Assembly (NCBI GenBank): GCA_035282865.1
Contig: DATEVB010000089.1
Location: 1 to 39,659, forward strand
DNA from: UBA4744 sp035282865
GTDB taxonomy: Bacteria > Actinomycetota > Acidimicrobiia > Spongiisociales > UBA4744
Reading direction: 5' to 3'
Length of the DNA stretch: 39,659 bases
The position numbers and the translations under genes were made by a program. Of this stretch, positions 24,617 through 32,364 are shown piece by piece (the stretch's first letter is position 1; each line of letters begins with the position of its first letter). Under the pieces are notes generated by a model. It was given only the letters and a program-made list of their open reading frames with translations. It was not told where the DNA came from and did no database searches.

Positions 24617-26085
24617 GCGACGCAGTCAACGTCTCGTACCTCGCCGTCGGTCCGGAGATCATCTTGACTTTCGGCGCCGTGTTGGTGTTGATGATCGACG
24701 TTTTCCGCAAACCCCCGGCGAGGGTCCACGCCTGGATTGTGTCGGGCACGATGGTTGCCGCCACCGTCATCGCCTGGTTCCAATGGGACCGGGTGGCATC
24801 TGAGGGACCGTTCCTGGCCTTCTCCGACATGGTGGTGGTCGACGGGTACGGCGTGATAGCGTCGTTCATCCTGCTGCTGGTGGGTGCGCTCGGTCTGGCC
24901 GCCGCCTGGGGAATGGTCGAACGGTTGGGACGGAGGGGCGCCGAGGGCATCGTCCTCGTGTTCATGGCCATCGCCGGGTTCCAGTTCATGGCCGTGTCCG
25001 CCAATCTGGTCATGATGTTCATGGGTCTGGAGATCGCCTCGATCAGCCTCTATGTGCTGGCCGGTATCACACGGGAACATCCGGAAAGTGACGAAGCTGC
25101 GCTCAAATACTTCCTGCTCGGGTCGTTTGCCTCGGCGGTCTTCATTTACGGTGTGGCCCTGACCTTCGCCGGCACCGGGGGAATCTCGGTCTACGAGATC
25201 GGTGCGTTCCTGCGCGACAACGTGCTGCTCGAGCCGGGGATCCTCCTGATCGGGATGGCCCTGCTCATCGCCGGCCTGGCGTTCAAGGTGTCGGCAGCTC
25301 CGTTCCATGTATGGGCGCCCGACACGTACCAGGGATCACCGGCCGGGATCGTGGGGTTCATGGCGGCCGGCGCCAAGGTGGGAGCCTTTGCCGGACTGGG
25401 CCGGATCTTGACCACCGCCTTCCCGCTCTACGACACGGAGTGGGCCCTCGGTCTCGCCATCCTGGCCACGATTTCGATTGCCACCGGGACGCTCCTGGCC
25501 ATCGCCCAGAGCGACATCCGGCGTCTGCTGGCCTACTCGGGAGTGGCGCACGCCGGTTTCATCCTGACCGGGTTGACGGCCGGAGCGGCGGGCCTGCCGG
25601 CAGTCTGGTTCTATCTGGCGGTCTACACCGTGCAGTTGATCGGCGCATTTGCCGTTGTGGCGGCGGTGGCCGGGCCGACCGCGGCCGGGTCGCCGCTGTC
25701 CGATTACGAGGGTCTGTCGAAACGGTCGCCGTTCCTGGCGGCGGTCCTGGCGCTCTTCATGCTGGCCATGTCCGGCGTGCCGCTCACGGCCGGGTTCGTC
25801 GGAAAGTTCGGTGTGTTCGCCGCCGCGTGGCGAGCCGGCTTCGAATGGCTGGTGATCGCCGCGCTGGTTGCCTCGGTGGCCGGCTTCTTCTTCTACCTGA
25901 GGGTGATCGTGCTCATGTACATGCACGAACCTGCCTTCGCCGGAGCCCCGGGAACGATGCGGGCGCGCTTGGAGCCGGTCGGGGCGCTGCGCTGGGTCCT
26001 CATCGTGGCGGTGGCCATCACCGTTGCGTTCGGCGTCTATGCGACTCCCCTGCTCGATTTAGTCGGTAAAGCGCTGCCGTTGTGA
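24613..26085 (+). CDS. nuoN: NADH-quinone oxidoreductase subunit N
   Basis: This 490-aa third antiporter-like subunit has 13-14 helices. The FMGLEIASISLYVLAG and FKVSAAPFHVWAPDTYQGSP motifs carry the conserved Glu and Lys of the channel. It starts with GTG overlapping the nuoM stop and closes the operon; hairpins and 7-nt-periodic sequence follow. With it the 14-subunit set is complete, including the NADH module E, F and G, so the enzyme should use NADH directly. Confidence 0.96.
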
Positions 26086-26087
26086 GG

Positions 26088-26102
26088 CGAAGCAGAGCTT
26101 CG
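26088..26102. terminator. Hairpin directly after nuoN
   Basis: Stem CGAAGC/GCTTCG with loop AGA, three bases after the nuoN stop, followed by AAAATCT. The same core (GGCGAAGC...GCTTCG) follows the rhodanese gene at 4551. It may be a terminator or a repeat palindrome. Confidence 0.45.
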
Positions 26103-26108
26103 AAAATC

Positions 26109-26143
26109 TCTCGATTCTCGTTCCTTGTTCTCCCGCCGGCGGG
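26109..26143. repeat. 7-nt-periodic segment ending in the palindrome CCCGCCGGCGGG
   Basis: TCTCGAT, TCTCGTT, CCTTGTT and CTCCCGC follow each other in 7-nt register. They run into a perfect 12-bp palindrome at 26132-26143. The layout resembles the other two heptad loci of this window. Confidence 0.45.
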
Positions 26144-26156
26144 AAAGGACTAGCGC

Positions 26157-26182
26157 AAGGGTGGGCTCTACAAACCACCCTT
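26157..26182. terminator. Strong hairpin between nuoN and the pilin gene
   Basis: Perfect 8-bp stem AAGGGTGG/CCACCCTT with a 10-base loop. No T-tract follows on the plus strand. It probably ends or stabilises the long nuo transcript. Confidence 0.5.
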
Positions 26183-26198
26183 CACCGGCGCATAGCGG

Positions 26199-26215
26199 CT
26201 GATAGCCACTGATAG
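26199..26215 (+). promoter_or_regulatory. Direct repeat CTGATAG x2 with 10-bp period upstream of the pilin gene
   Basis: Two CTGATAG copies (26199-26205 and 26209-26215) are one helical turn apart, 45 bp before the pilin start. They could be tandem regulator half-sites; the second also resembles a -10 region. Function unproven. Confidence 0.3.
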
Positions 26216-26220
26216 AGTAC

Positions 26221-26240
26221 CGCCCCGGCGTGTTGGGGCG
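26221..26240 (+). promoter_or_regulatory. Leader hairpin before the pilin ribosome-binding site
   Basis: Perfect stem CGCCCC/GGGGCG with an eight-base loop ends five bases before the AGGGGG ribosome site (26246-26251). It could affect translation or mRNA stability of the pilin gene. Confidence 0.35.
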
Positions 26241-26259
26241 ATGGTAGGGGGTACCTTGC

Positions 26260-26703
26260 ATGGGTCGAAGCTGGCGTGACCTCGCGGTCGATAACGGGGC
26301 GAGTCTTGTTGAGTACGGCCTCGCAGTGGTACTCATCGGACTGGTGGCCGCATTGGTCGTCGGCTTTGTTGGGCGGGCAACATCGGAGGCTTTCGATGAG
26401 GTGGGCAGTGCGTTTCCGACCGACTCCATAGCTGCGTCGCCCGGCCACGAAGTGACGTCCGATGTGTTCGATGATCTCCTGGCGAGGATCGAGGGCGTCG
26501 ATTCGCTGGGAGACAGCCTGGCCGGCAAAGCCAAAGACGCACAGACCAGATATCTGCAAGGCGATGTCGACGGAGCAATCGGCAAACTCAACTCCCTGAT
26601 CAAAGAAGTCGACTTTCAGCAGGGCAAGCAGCTCACCTACGATGAAGCAGCTTCGGTCCGCAACGGCGCACAGGAACTGGTCAAAGTCATAGGAACGGGA
26701 TAG
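26260..26703 (+). CDS. Flp-type prepilin with long C-terminal domain
   Basis: This 147-aa protein starts with a short charged leader ending in Gly (VDNG), followed by ASLVEYGL and a hydrophobic helix (residues 14-38). That is the Flp/Tad class of type IV prepilin, cut after Gly by a TadV-like peptidase, with the conserved Glu at +5 and Tyr at +6. Typical Flp pilins end shortly after the helix, but here about 105 residues follow. The last 60 or so (GDVDGAIGKLNSLIKEVDFQQGKQL) look like a helical FIVAR-type module. No other tad genes are nearby, so it may be a solitary pilin or a membrane-anchored surface protein. ATG with AGGGGG upstream. Confidence 0.75.
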   Translation: MGRSWRDLAVDNGASLVEYGLAVVLIGLVAALVVGFVGRATSEAFDEVGSAFPTDSIAASPGHEVTSDVFDDLLARIEGVDSLGDSLAGKAKDAQTRYLQGDVDGAIGKLNSLIKEVDFQQGKQLTYDEAASVRNGAQELVKVIGTG

Positions 26704-26802
26704 ACCCATACGCCGGGTGGCTTTCCCGGTACCCGGCCACCGGGCCACTCGCACCGGCGTCCGGCCTTCCCGCCCCGTTGCTCACGCTGCCTCTGTTGGT
26801 GG

Positions 26803-26825
26803 CCTCCCCTACGGTATAGGGGAGG
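26803..26825. terminator. Perfect hairpin between the pilin and bactofilin-like genes
   Basis: Nine-base-pair stem CCTCCCCTA/TAGGGGAGG around the loop CGGTA. No T-tract follows. It is 100 bp after the pilin stop and 95 bp before the next start, so it could be a terminator or an operator-like palindrome. Confidence 0.45.
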
Positions 26826-26920
26826 TGAGCGATTGAGGAACAATCGGTCGAAAGGGGGCGGCGTCGGGGAGGGCTGGCAACAAGTGCGATAAACCTCGTC
26901 CCGGCATTTAGGCTCAAGGG

Positions 26921-28321
26921 GTGATCATCACCAGGTGCCGGGCCGCAACCGCCGCAACCTTTCTGTCGCTGGCCGTCCTCGCCGTGCTCTCCGTCGCCCG
27001 ACCTGTTGAAGCGATGGACAAGCCCCTCATCCTGGCTGAGCGAGCGGCGGCCGCTTCCGTACTGGTTCGCGACGGCGACGTCGTCGACGAAGACCTCTAC
27101 GCGGGCGGCAACCAGGTGCTCATCGAAGGCACGGTGCGGGGGGATCTGATGGTTGCCGCCTTTCAGAGGTTGGAGATCAGCGGCACGGTAGAAGGCGACG
27201 TGGTCGGCTACTCCCCGCTGGTGGTCGTCACAGGGACTGTCGGCGGGTCGTTACGAGTAGCAGCGGACGTAGTCCGGGTAGAAGGCGAGGTGGGGGTCGA
27301 CCTCTTCACCGGAGCACGTTCCACCGTTGTCACGGGAAGCATCGGTCGAGACCTGCAGGCCTGGACTCTTTCGCTCGATGCGCGGGGTCGGGTGGGGAGG
27401 GACATTCTCGGTCGAGTGTTCGATCGGGCCCGCATCGGCGGCCTGGTTGGAAGGGACGTGGAGATCACGGTCCGGGACCTCGAGGTTCTGTCCGGGACTC
27501 GCATCGAGGGAAGCCTGGGTTATCGATCGACTCAAGACGCCAACATCGCCGCCGACGTCGAGGTCGGGAGAGCGCTCACCAGGCGGGACCCGGTCACCCC
27601 CAATGTGAGGGTGCAGGCCATCTTCACACTCACCACGGTGCTGGTGATTCTGGCGATCGCTGCTCTGGGCTTCCTGCTGTTCTGGCTCACTCCCCGCACG
27701 CTTCACATGGCGGTCGAAAGCATGCAGGAGCGCACGCTCCTCTCTCTCGTGGTAGGTGTCGTGGTGCTGGTGGTGCCGCTGACGCTCCTCGTCATCATCG
27801 TCGTGCAGGTGGTCGACTCTTCGCCGGAACTGGCGCTTCCAACGGTGATCATCGGGCTGCCGGTCGGCTTGCTCCTGGTGGGGATGCTGCTGTTCGGCTT
27901 GCTCGTCTCCCCGGTCCCGGTCTTGACCGCGCTGGGGTCGAAGCTCACCAGGCGGCGCCGGTCGGCGCTCTTCGGCTATCTGATCGGGTTGCTGGTCTGG
28001 GTGCTGATCCTGTTGATACCCACCCTGCGATTGTTCGTGACTGTGCTGATAGCGTTGCTGGGCCTGGGCGCCTGGACCCTCGGGTTGGTGGCAGCCCGCG
28101 GCGGGTCCGACTGGGCTCTCTGGCCGGCGGGCAAACACCGCCGATCATTGTCGGAGGAGGCGCCGGAAGTGCAGGACACCGAACCAGCTTCACCTGAGCA
28201 GGAGGCCGAGGAGCACGAGAGCGCGGTAGCTCTTCCCGAGCCCGGACAGCAATGGCCGGAAGAGGAAATCGGTGATCCGTTCGATCCGGAGACGATGCAG
28301 CTTCCGTTCGAGGACTCCTGA
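26921..28321 (+). CDS. Membrane protein with bactofilin-like beta-repeat ectodomain
   Basis: This 466-aa protein starts with GTG. A signal peptide (residues 1-31, ending VARPVEA) is followed by about 170 residues of short beta-repeats, such as VLIEGTVRGDLMV and LEISGTVEGDVVG. These repeats are typical of the polymer-forming cytoskeletal (bactofilin) fold, a right-handed beta-helix. About four membrane helices (roughly 233-385) follow, then an acidic C-terminal tail rich in Glu and Pro (400-466). The topology puts the beta-helix outside the cell and the tail inside. Proteins of this design are common and poorly characterised. A role in envelope organisation is only a guess. Confidence 0.75.
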   Translation: MIITRCRAATAATFLSLAVLAVLSVARPVEAMDKPLILAERAAAASVLVRDGDVVDEDLYAGGNQVLIEGTVRGDLMVAAFQRLEISGTVEGDVVGYSPLVVVTGTVGGSLRVAADVVRVEGEVGVDLFTGARSTVVTGSIGRDLQAWTLSLDARGRVGRDILGRVFDRARIGGLVGRDVEITVRDLEVLSGTRIEGSLGYRSTQDANIAADVEVGRALTRRDPVTPNVRVQAIFTLTTVLVILAIAALGFLLFWLTPRTLHMAVESMQERTLLSLVVGVVVLVVPLTLLVIIVVQVVDSSPELALPTVIIGLPVGLLLVGMLLFGLLVSPVPVLTALGSKLTRRRRSALFGYLIGLLVWVLILLIPTLRLFVTVLIALLGLGAWTLGLVAARGGSDWALWPAGKHRRSLSEEAPEVQDTEPASPEQEAEEHESAVALPEPGQQWPEEEIGDPFDPETMQLPFEDS

Positions 28322-28442
28322 GCTTCGAGGTCCGACTTGCCCGGGAGAGCCTGCGGGTACGGTTCGGGTCCGACCGTCTTGGCACGTGGCCTCCCTCACC
28401 GCACCGACCTCTTGCACGCCGGCGCGGTAGCATCCATGCTCC

Positions 28443-29453
28443 ATGACCGCCCACCTATCCGATACTCTCGAGAGGCCCCTACGTGATCTCCGCATCTCGG
28501 TCACCGACCGCTGCAATTTTCGGTGCACCTACTGCATGCCTAAGGAGATATTCACCCGCGACTATGAGTTCCTGAGTCGTGACCTGCTCCTCTCTTTCGA
28601 GGAGATCGAGCGCCTGGTTGGTCTTTTCAAGGGGTTGGGGGTCCACAAGGTGCGGCTGACCGGTGGCGAACCGCTGCTGCGGCGGGACCTCGAGCACCTG
28701 ATCGCTTCCCTGAAAGCCATCGGCGACCTCGAGCTGACCATGACGACCAACGGGGCGCTGCTGGCCCGCAAGGCACAGGCCCTCAAGGATGCCGGACTCG
28801 ATCGGATCTCCGTGAGCCTCGATTCGCTGGACGACACCGTCTTCCGGGCCATGAACGATGTGGACTTCCCGGTCGCCAAAGTGCTGGAGGGCATCAACGT
28901 CGCCCACGAGGTGGGGCTGGGGCCGGTCAAGGTCAACGCCGTCGTCAAACGGGGCGTCAACGATCACACCGTTGTCGAGATGGCCCGGTACTTCAAGAGC
29001 ACCGGACATGTCATCCGCTTCATCGAGTTCATGGACGTCGGGCACACCAACGGATGGCGTCTCGACGACGTGGTGCCCGCCGCCGACATCGTCGCCATGA
29101 TCGACGCCGAGCTGCCGCTCGAGCCGCTGGAATCCAACTACCGGGGCGAAGTGGCCAGGCGCTATCGGTTCAAGGACGGGAGCGGCGAAATCGGGGTCAT
29201 CGCCTCGGTCACCCAGCCTTTCTGCGGGGACTGCACCCGGGCCCGCATCTCCGCCGACGGGGCGCTCTACACCTGCTTGTTCGCCACCACGGGTTTCGAC
29301 CTGCGGGCCTTGCTGCGTAGCAGCGCCACCGATGAGGAGATCGTCGACGCGGCAGCGGCGATCTGGGGAGCGCGGGAAGACCGCTACTCGGAGATCCGCT
29401 CGGCGAAGACCGTCGATCTTCCCAAGGTGGAGATGAGCTACATCGGGGGTTAA
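28443..29453 (+). CDS. moaA: GTP 3',8-cyclase (molybdenum cofactor synthesis)
   Basis: This 336-aa radical SAM enzyme performs the first step of molybdopterin synthesis. The N-terminal cluster motif is Cys24-x3-Cys28-x2-Cys31 (CNFRCTYC). The second, substrate-binding cluster has Cys261, Cys264 and Cys278 (FCGDCTRARIS, YTCLFA). The protein ends in Gly-Gly, required in MoaA for activity. SAM-binding GGEPLLRRDL is present. It lies 1.2 kb before the nitrate reductase operon, whose NarG needs the cofactor. No other moa/moe gene and no clear Moco riboswitch is seen; the ATG has no obvious Shine-Dalgarno. Confidence 0.95.
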   Translation: MTAHLSDTLERPLRDLRISVTDRCNFRCTYCMPKEIFTRDYEFLSRDLLLSFEEIERLVGLFKGLGVHKVRLTGGEPLLRRDLEHLIASLKAIGDLELTMTTNGALLARKAQALKDAGLDRISVSLDSLDDTVFRAMNDVDFPVAKVLEGINVAHEVGLGPVKVNAVVKRGVNDHTVVEMARYFKSTGHVIRFIEFMDVGHTNGWRLDDVVPAADIVAMIDAELPLEPLESNYRGEVARRYRFKDGSGEIGVIASVTQPFCGDCTRARISADGALYTCLFATTGFDLRALLRSSATDEEIVDAAAAIWGAREDRYSEIRSAKTVDLPKVEMSYIGG

Positions 29454-29583
29454 GGCCCCCGGATGATCCGGTGCCGCATCAGGCGTGACGACGGCAGTCT
29501 CGGCGCATCCCCGAAGATTAGGTGAAACCAACGCTTCCACGTGGGGTCTAAGTTCGCAAAGGGACAACCACGGGGAGGGAACC

Positions 29584-30234
29584 ATGTCATTCTGGGATCA
29601 GTTTGTGGAAGGCTTGAGCGAAATCGGGCGCGGTATCGCCGATTTCACTCCACGGCTATTCGGCGCACTACTCATCCTGCTGGTGGGATGGTGGGTCGCC
29701 AAGTTCGTTCGCAACATCATCCAAAAGCTCCTCGATCGTCCGACGGTCACCAAGGTCGTCGATCGCTCGGGCGTCGGGCCTGCCCTGCGGAACGCCGGAT
29801 ACTCGGGCGCGTCGATTCTGGCCAACGTCATCTATGCCATCTTGCTGCTGGCGGTGTTCCTACTTGCCGCGCAGGCTCTCCGGGTACCCGAGTTGGTGGC
29901 GTTGCTCTCCGGGCTGATCGCCTACCTGCCCTTGGTGGTTGTTGCGATTGTGATCCTGGTGATCGCCGCCGCCGTTGGGAACTTCCTCGGCGATCTTGTG
30001 CAGCCCTGGGCAACCAGCCGCAACGCGCCGTGGGTGGCAATGGTGGCCCGTTACTCCGTGATCATCTTTGGTGCGTTGACTTCACTAGAGGTTCTCGGTG
30101 TCGGCCGTGTCAGCACCCGCATCTTCGAGTTCACCTTCGGCGCTTTCGCCGTTGCCTTCGCCATCGCGTTTGGTGTGGGTGGCATCGAAACGGCCCGCAA
30201 GTGGTGGGGCAAGTACTTGACGCCCGGCGACTGA
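29584..30234 (+). CDS. Conserved TM-helix / mechanosensitive-channel-like membrane protein
   Basis: This 216-aa protein has four or five hydrophobic helices: residues 17-38 (RLFGALLILLVGWWVAKFVR), then about 76-100, 105-135, 150-170 and 180-205. The first is typical of the 'conserved TM helix' repeat found in MscS-like proteins, and the last is a Gly/Ala-rich segment (AFAVAFAIAFGVGGIE) like the pore helix of MscS. The cytoplasmic beta domain of MscS is missing, so it is a short channel-like protein rather than a full MscS. Start ATG 29584 with GGAGGG seven bases upstream. Confidence 0.78.
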   Translation: MSFWDQFVEGLSEIGRGIADFTPRLFGALLILLVGWWVAKFVRNIIQKLLDRPTVTKVVDRSGVGPALRNAGYSGASILANVIYAILLLAVFLLAAQALRVPELVALLSGLIAYLPLVVVAIVILVIAAAVGNFLGDLVQPWATSRNAPWVAMVARYSVIIFGALTSLEVLGVGRVSTRIFEFTFGAFAVAFAIAFGVGGIETARKWWGKYLTPGD

Positions 30235-30495
30235 CTATCCACATACTGTGAGGCGGCTTTGAAGGCGGGCCCACCCCGCTCGACCCGTATTGCAGATCTC
30301 CTCACAGGGTGTGACTCGGGTACTTCCATCTGCCCCAGCAGGGGTCATCGGCCGCCCCGACTCGAATCACGCCTCGAGCGAACGCTCGGCGGTCGGTTGA
30401 CCACGCTGGTAACCGGCACCGGGTCGGGCAGGTCCACGCCCATCGAGCAATGGTCGCAGAACCATGGCGTCGTCCTGGATGTCCTCTCAACCATC
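30235..30495. other. Non-coding stretch upstream of the nar promoter
   Basis: No gene is recognisable on either strand. Two short palindromes are present, CACA-TAC-TGTG (30245-30255) and TCACA-GGG-TGTGA (30302-30314). They may be regulator sites but match no consensus I can name. Together with the promoter and leader the gap before narK is 403 bp, the longest in the window. Confidence 0.5.
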
Positions 30496-30524
30496 TTGAT
30501 TTCGCTATCTAATAGTTCTATACT
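30496..30524 (+). promoter_or_regulatory. Housekeeping-type promoter of the nar operon
   Basis: TTGATT (30496-30501), a 17-nt spacer and TATACT (30519-30524) form the best promoter in the window. It sits in an AT-rich island of about 60 bp. Transcription would begin near 30531, giving a leader of about 105 nt to narK. Confidence 0.7.
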
Positions 30525-30536
30525 CATTGAATATAG
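30518..30536. promoter_or_regulatory. Palindromic operator overlapping the nar -10 box
   Basis: The 19-mer has arms CTATA/TATAG and inner TCA/TGA, symmetric at 16 of 19 positions. It covers the -10 box and the start point, where a bound repressor would block RNA polymerase. The Rrf2-family regulator encoded second in this operon is the obvious candidate binder (autoregulation). This is inference. Confidence 0.5.
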
Positions 30537-30553
30537 TTTTGTGATAGTTGGGC

Positions 30554-30620
30554 CGCCGGCGGGTCCTCTGCGGAGGGATTCGGAGCCCCGTCGGCGCAGA
30601 CCAGTAGTAGACCTGGCTGC
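30554..30620 (+). promoter_or_regulatory. Structured leader RNA of narK: two consecutive stem-loops
   Basis: Stem 1 pairs 30554-30563 with 30587-30596 (10 bp including one G-U) and encloses a small CCTC/GAGG hairpin with loop TGCG. Stem 2 pairs 30596-30604 with 30613-30620 (8 bp, one bulged A). It ends a few bases before the GGAGGGG ribosome site (30624-30630). Such a leader could be a riboswitch, protein-binding site or stabiliser; I cannot match it to a known class. Confidence 0.45.
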
Positions 30621-30637
30621 TCTGGAGGGGAGTTACC

Positions 30638-31948
30638 ATGTCCCAGCCCGGTACTCGCGGAACGCCGAACGAGGGCCTCACCGCCTCCACGCTCGGCTTC
30701 TTTTTCGGGTTTGCGGCGGTGGCGCTGTTCGGACCGACCGCCAAGGAATTCAAAGACCTCATGGGCCTCACCCCGGCCCAGGTGGGGTTGCTGGTCGCAG
30801 CCCCTTCGCTGTCCGGTTCGCTTCTGCGCATCCCGTTCTCCGCCTGGGTCGATACGACCGGCGGACGCAAGCCGTTTCTGGTCCTCCTCGGGACTTCGGT
30901 GGTTGGGATGGCCGGGCTGGTAGTCGTCATGTACACCGCCTATCCGGACAACGTCACCCCGGGCGTGTACCCCGTCCTACTGCTGCTGGGTGTGCTGAGC
31001 GGTTCGGGCATCGCTACGTTCTCGGTGGGGATCAGCCAGGTTTCGTACTGGTTTCCGCAGTCGCGACAGGGTTGGGCGCTCGGCACTTACGCCGGCGCCG
31101 GCAACCTGGCGCCCGGCTTGTTCTCGTTCCTGTTGCCGTTGGTACTGGCCGGCGCCGGGCTCCCCGTCGCTTACGTGGCCTGGTTGGGCTTGCTGGTGAT
31201 CGGAACGTACCTGTACTGGCAGATGGGCCAAAACGCCCCGTATTTCCAGCTTCGCCAGCAGGGGGTGAGCGCAGACCAGGCTCGGGTGCAAGCCGCCCGG
31301 ACCGGTGAGGAGCTGTTTCCGGCCGGGACTGCGCGCCAGACCCTGGCTATTTCCGCCCGCAACTGGAAGACGTGGGCGCTGGTGGTGCTGTACTTCACCA
31401 CCTTCGGGGGCTTCATCGCACTCACGGCGTGGCTGCCCACCTACTGGCGCGAGTTCCACGGCGCCTCGGCGTTTGCGGCGGGAACTCTGACTGCTGTCTT
31501 CTCCCTTCTGGCCTCCGTCCTCCGCATCGTCGGGGGCTCGATCGCCGACCGGATCGGCGGCGAAAGTACCGCCATCGTTTCGTTGACATTGCTGCTGGCA
31601 GGAGCGACCGTCATGATGTTCTCGGATGGGCTGGTCGTTTCGGTGCTCGCCGAAATCGTCATGGCGGCCGGCATGGGTGTCAACAACGCGGCGGTGTTCA
31701 AGCTGGTTCCCCAGGAAGTGCCCGAAGCGGTGGGCGGCGCGGCCGGTTGGGTGGGTGGCCTGGGGGCTTTTGGCGGTTTCGCCGTTCCTCCGCTGATGGG
31801 GACATTCGTGCGCGGCGAGCAGCTTTCCGGGTACGCGACCGGATTCGTCGTGCTGGTCGTCCTGGCCTTGGTCTCGCTGGCGGTGGCCTACTGGTTGCGG
31901 CGCCATGCTCGCCACCCCCAATTCGTCCCGTCCCCGCCGACATCATGA
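30638..31948 (+). CDS. narK: Nitrate/nitrite transporter, NarK family (MFS)
   Basis: This 436-aa transporter has 12 predicted helices. The two nitrate-signature regions are recognisable: GAGNLAPG around residue 150 and the Gly-rich AAGWVGGLGAFGGFAVPP around 370. It would import nitrate for the reductase or exchange it for nitrite. It is the first gene of the nar operon, with a strong GGAGGGG ribosome site and its own promoter and leader. Its TGA overlaps the ATG of the regulator. Whether it is a NarK1-type symporter or NarK2-type antiporter cannot be decided here. Confidence 0.92.
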   Translation: MSQPGTRGTPNEGLTASTLGFFFGFAAVALFGPTAKEFKDLMGLTPAQVGLLVAAPSLSGSLLRIPFSAWVDTTGGRKPFLVLLGTSVVGMAGLVVVMYTAYPDNVTPGVYPVLLLLGVLSGSGIATFSVGISQVSYWFPQSRQGWALGTYAGAGNLAPGLFSFLLPLVLAGAGLPVAYVAWLGLLVIGTYLYWQMGQNAPYFQLRQQGVSADQARVQAARTGEELFPAGTARQTLAISARNWKTWALVVLYFTTFGGFIALTAWLPTYWREFHGASAFAAGTLTAVFSLLASVLRIVGGSIADRIGGESTAIVSLTLLLAGATVMMFSDGLVVSVLAEIVMAAGMGVNNAAVFKLVPQEVPEAVGGAAGWVGGLGAFGGFAVPPLMGTFVRGEQLSGYATGFVVLVVLALVSLAVAYWLRRHARHPQFVPSPPTS

Positions 31949-32364
31949 GGCTCGAGATCACCCGCAAGGCGGATCTGGCCATTCGGGCCGTCCAAGCATT
32001 GCGGGACGGTGTCCAGCGGAAAGGGGCTGATTTGGCGGAGGTGATCGGCACCACTCCCCAGTTCATCGCCCAGGTCATGAAGCCCCTTGTCCGACAGGGG
32101 TGGGTAACCTCCGAGCCCGGCCCGATCGGTGGGTACTCGCTGAGGAGTGATCCCGAGGACATCTCGTTGCTGGGACTGATCGAGGTAATCGAGGGACCCA
32201 CCGTCGATGGCCGCTGCGTCCTGCGTGGCATTCCCTGTCCTCCCTTCGAGCCCTGTGTGTTGCACGACGCCTGGACGCGGGCGCGCAATGCGTTGCTCGA
32301 CGAATTGCAGGGGACTTCTCTAGCGGAGCTGCAGGAAGGAGTCGTCAATGATGAGAGCCGTTAG
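31945..32364 (+). CDS. Rrf2-family transcriptional regulator with Fe-S cysteines (NsrR/IscR-like)
   Basis: This 139-aa protein has the Rrf2 N-terminal winged helix (residues 1-70, LEITRKADLAIRAVQAL then GWVTSEPGPIGGYSL). Three cysteines at 91, 98 and 104 (spacing x6 and x5), followed by VLHDAW, place it among cluster-binding members like NsrR, IscR and RsrR. In a nitrate reductase operon, sensing of NO, oxygen or redox state through the cluster is likely. It overlaps narK at its start and the cytochrome gene at its end (17 bases), so all are co-expressed and autoregulation is probable. Confidence 0.88.
   Translation: MRLEITRKADLAIRAVQALRDGVQRKGADLAEVIGTTPQFIAQVMKPLVRQGWVTSEPGPIGGYSLRSDPEDISLLGLIEVIEGPTVDGRCVLRGIPCPPFEPCVLHDAWTRARNALLDELQGTSLAELQEGVVNDESR

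Noticed and set aside
28322..28442. Molybdenum cofactor riboswitch before moaA
   Set aside because: I could not draw the multi-stem architecture of that class in these 121 bases.
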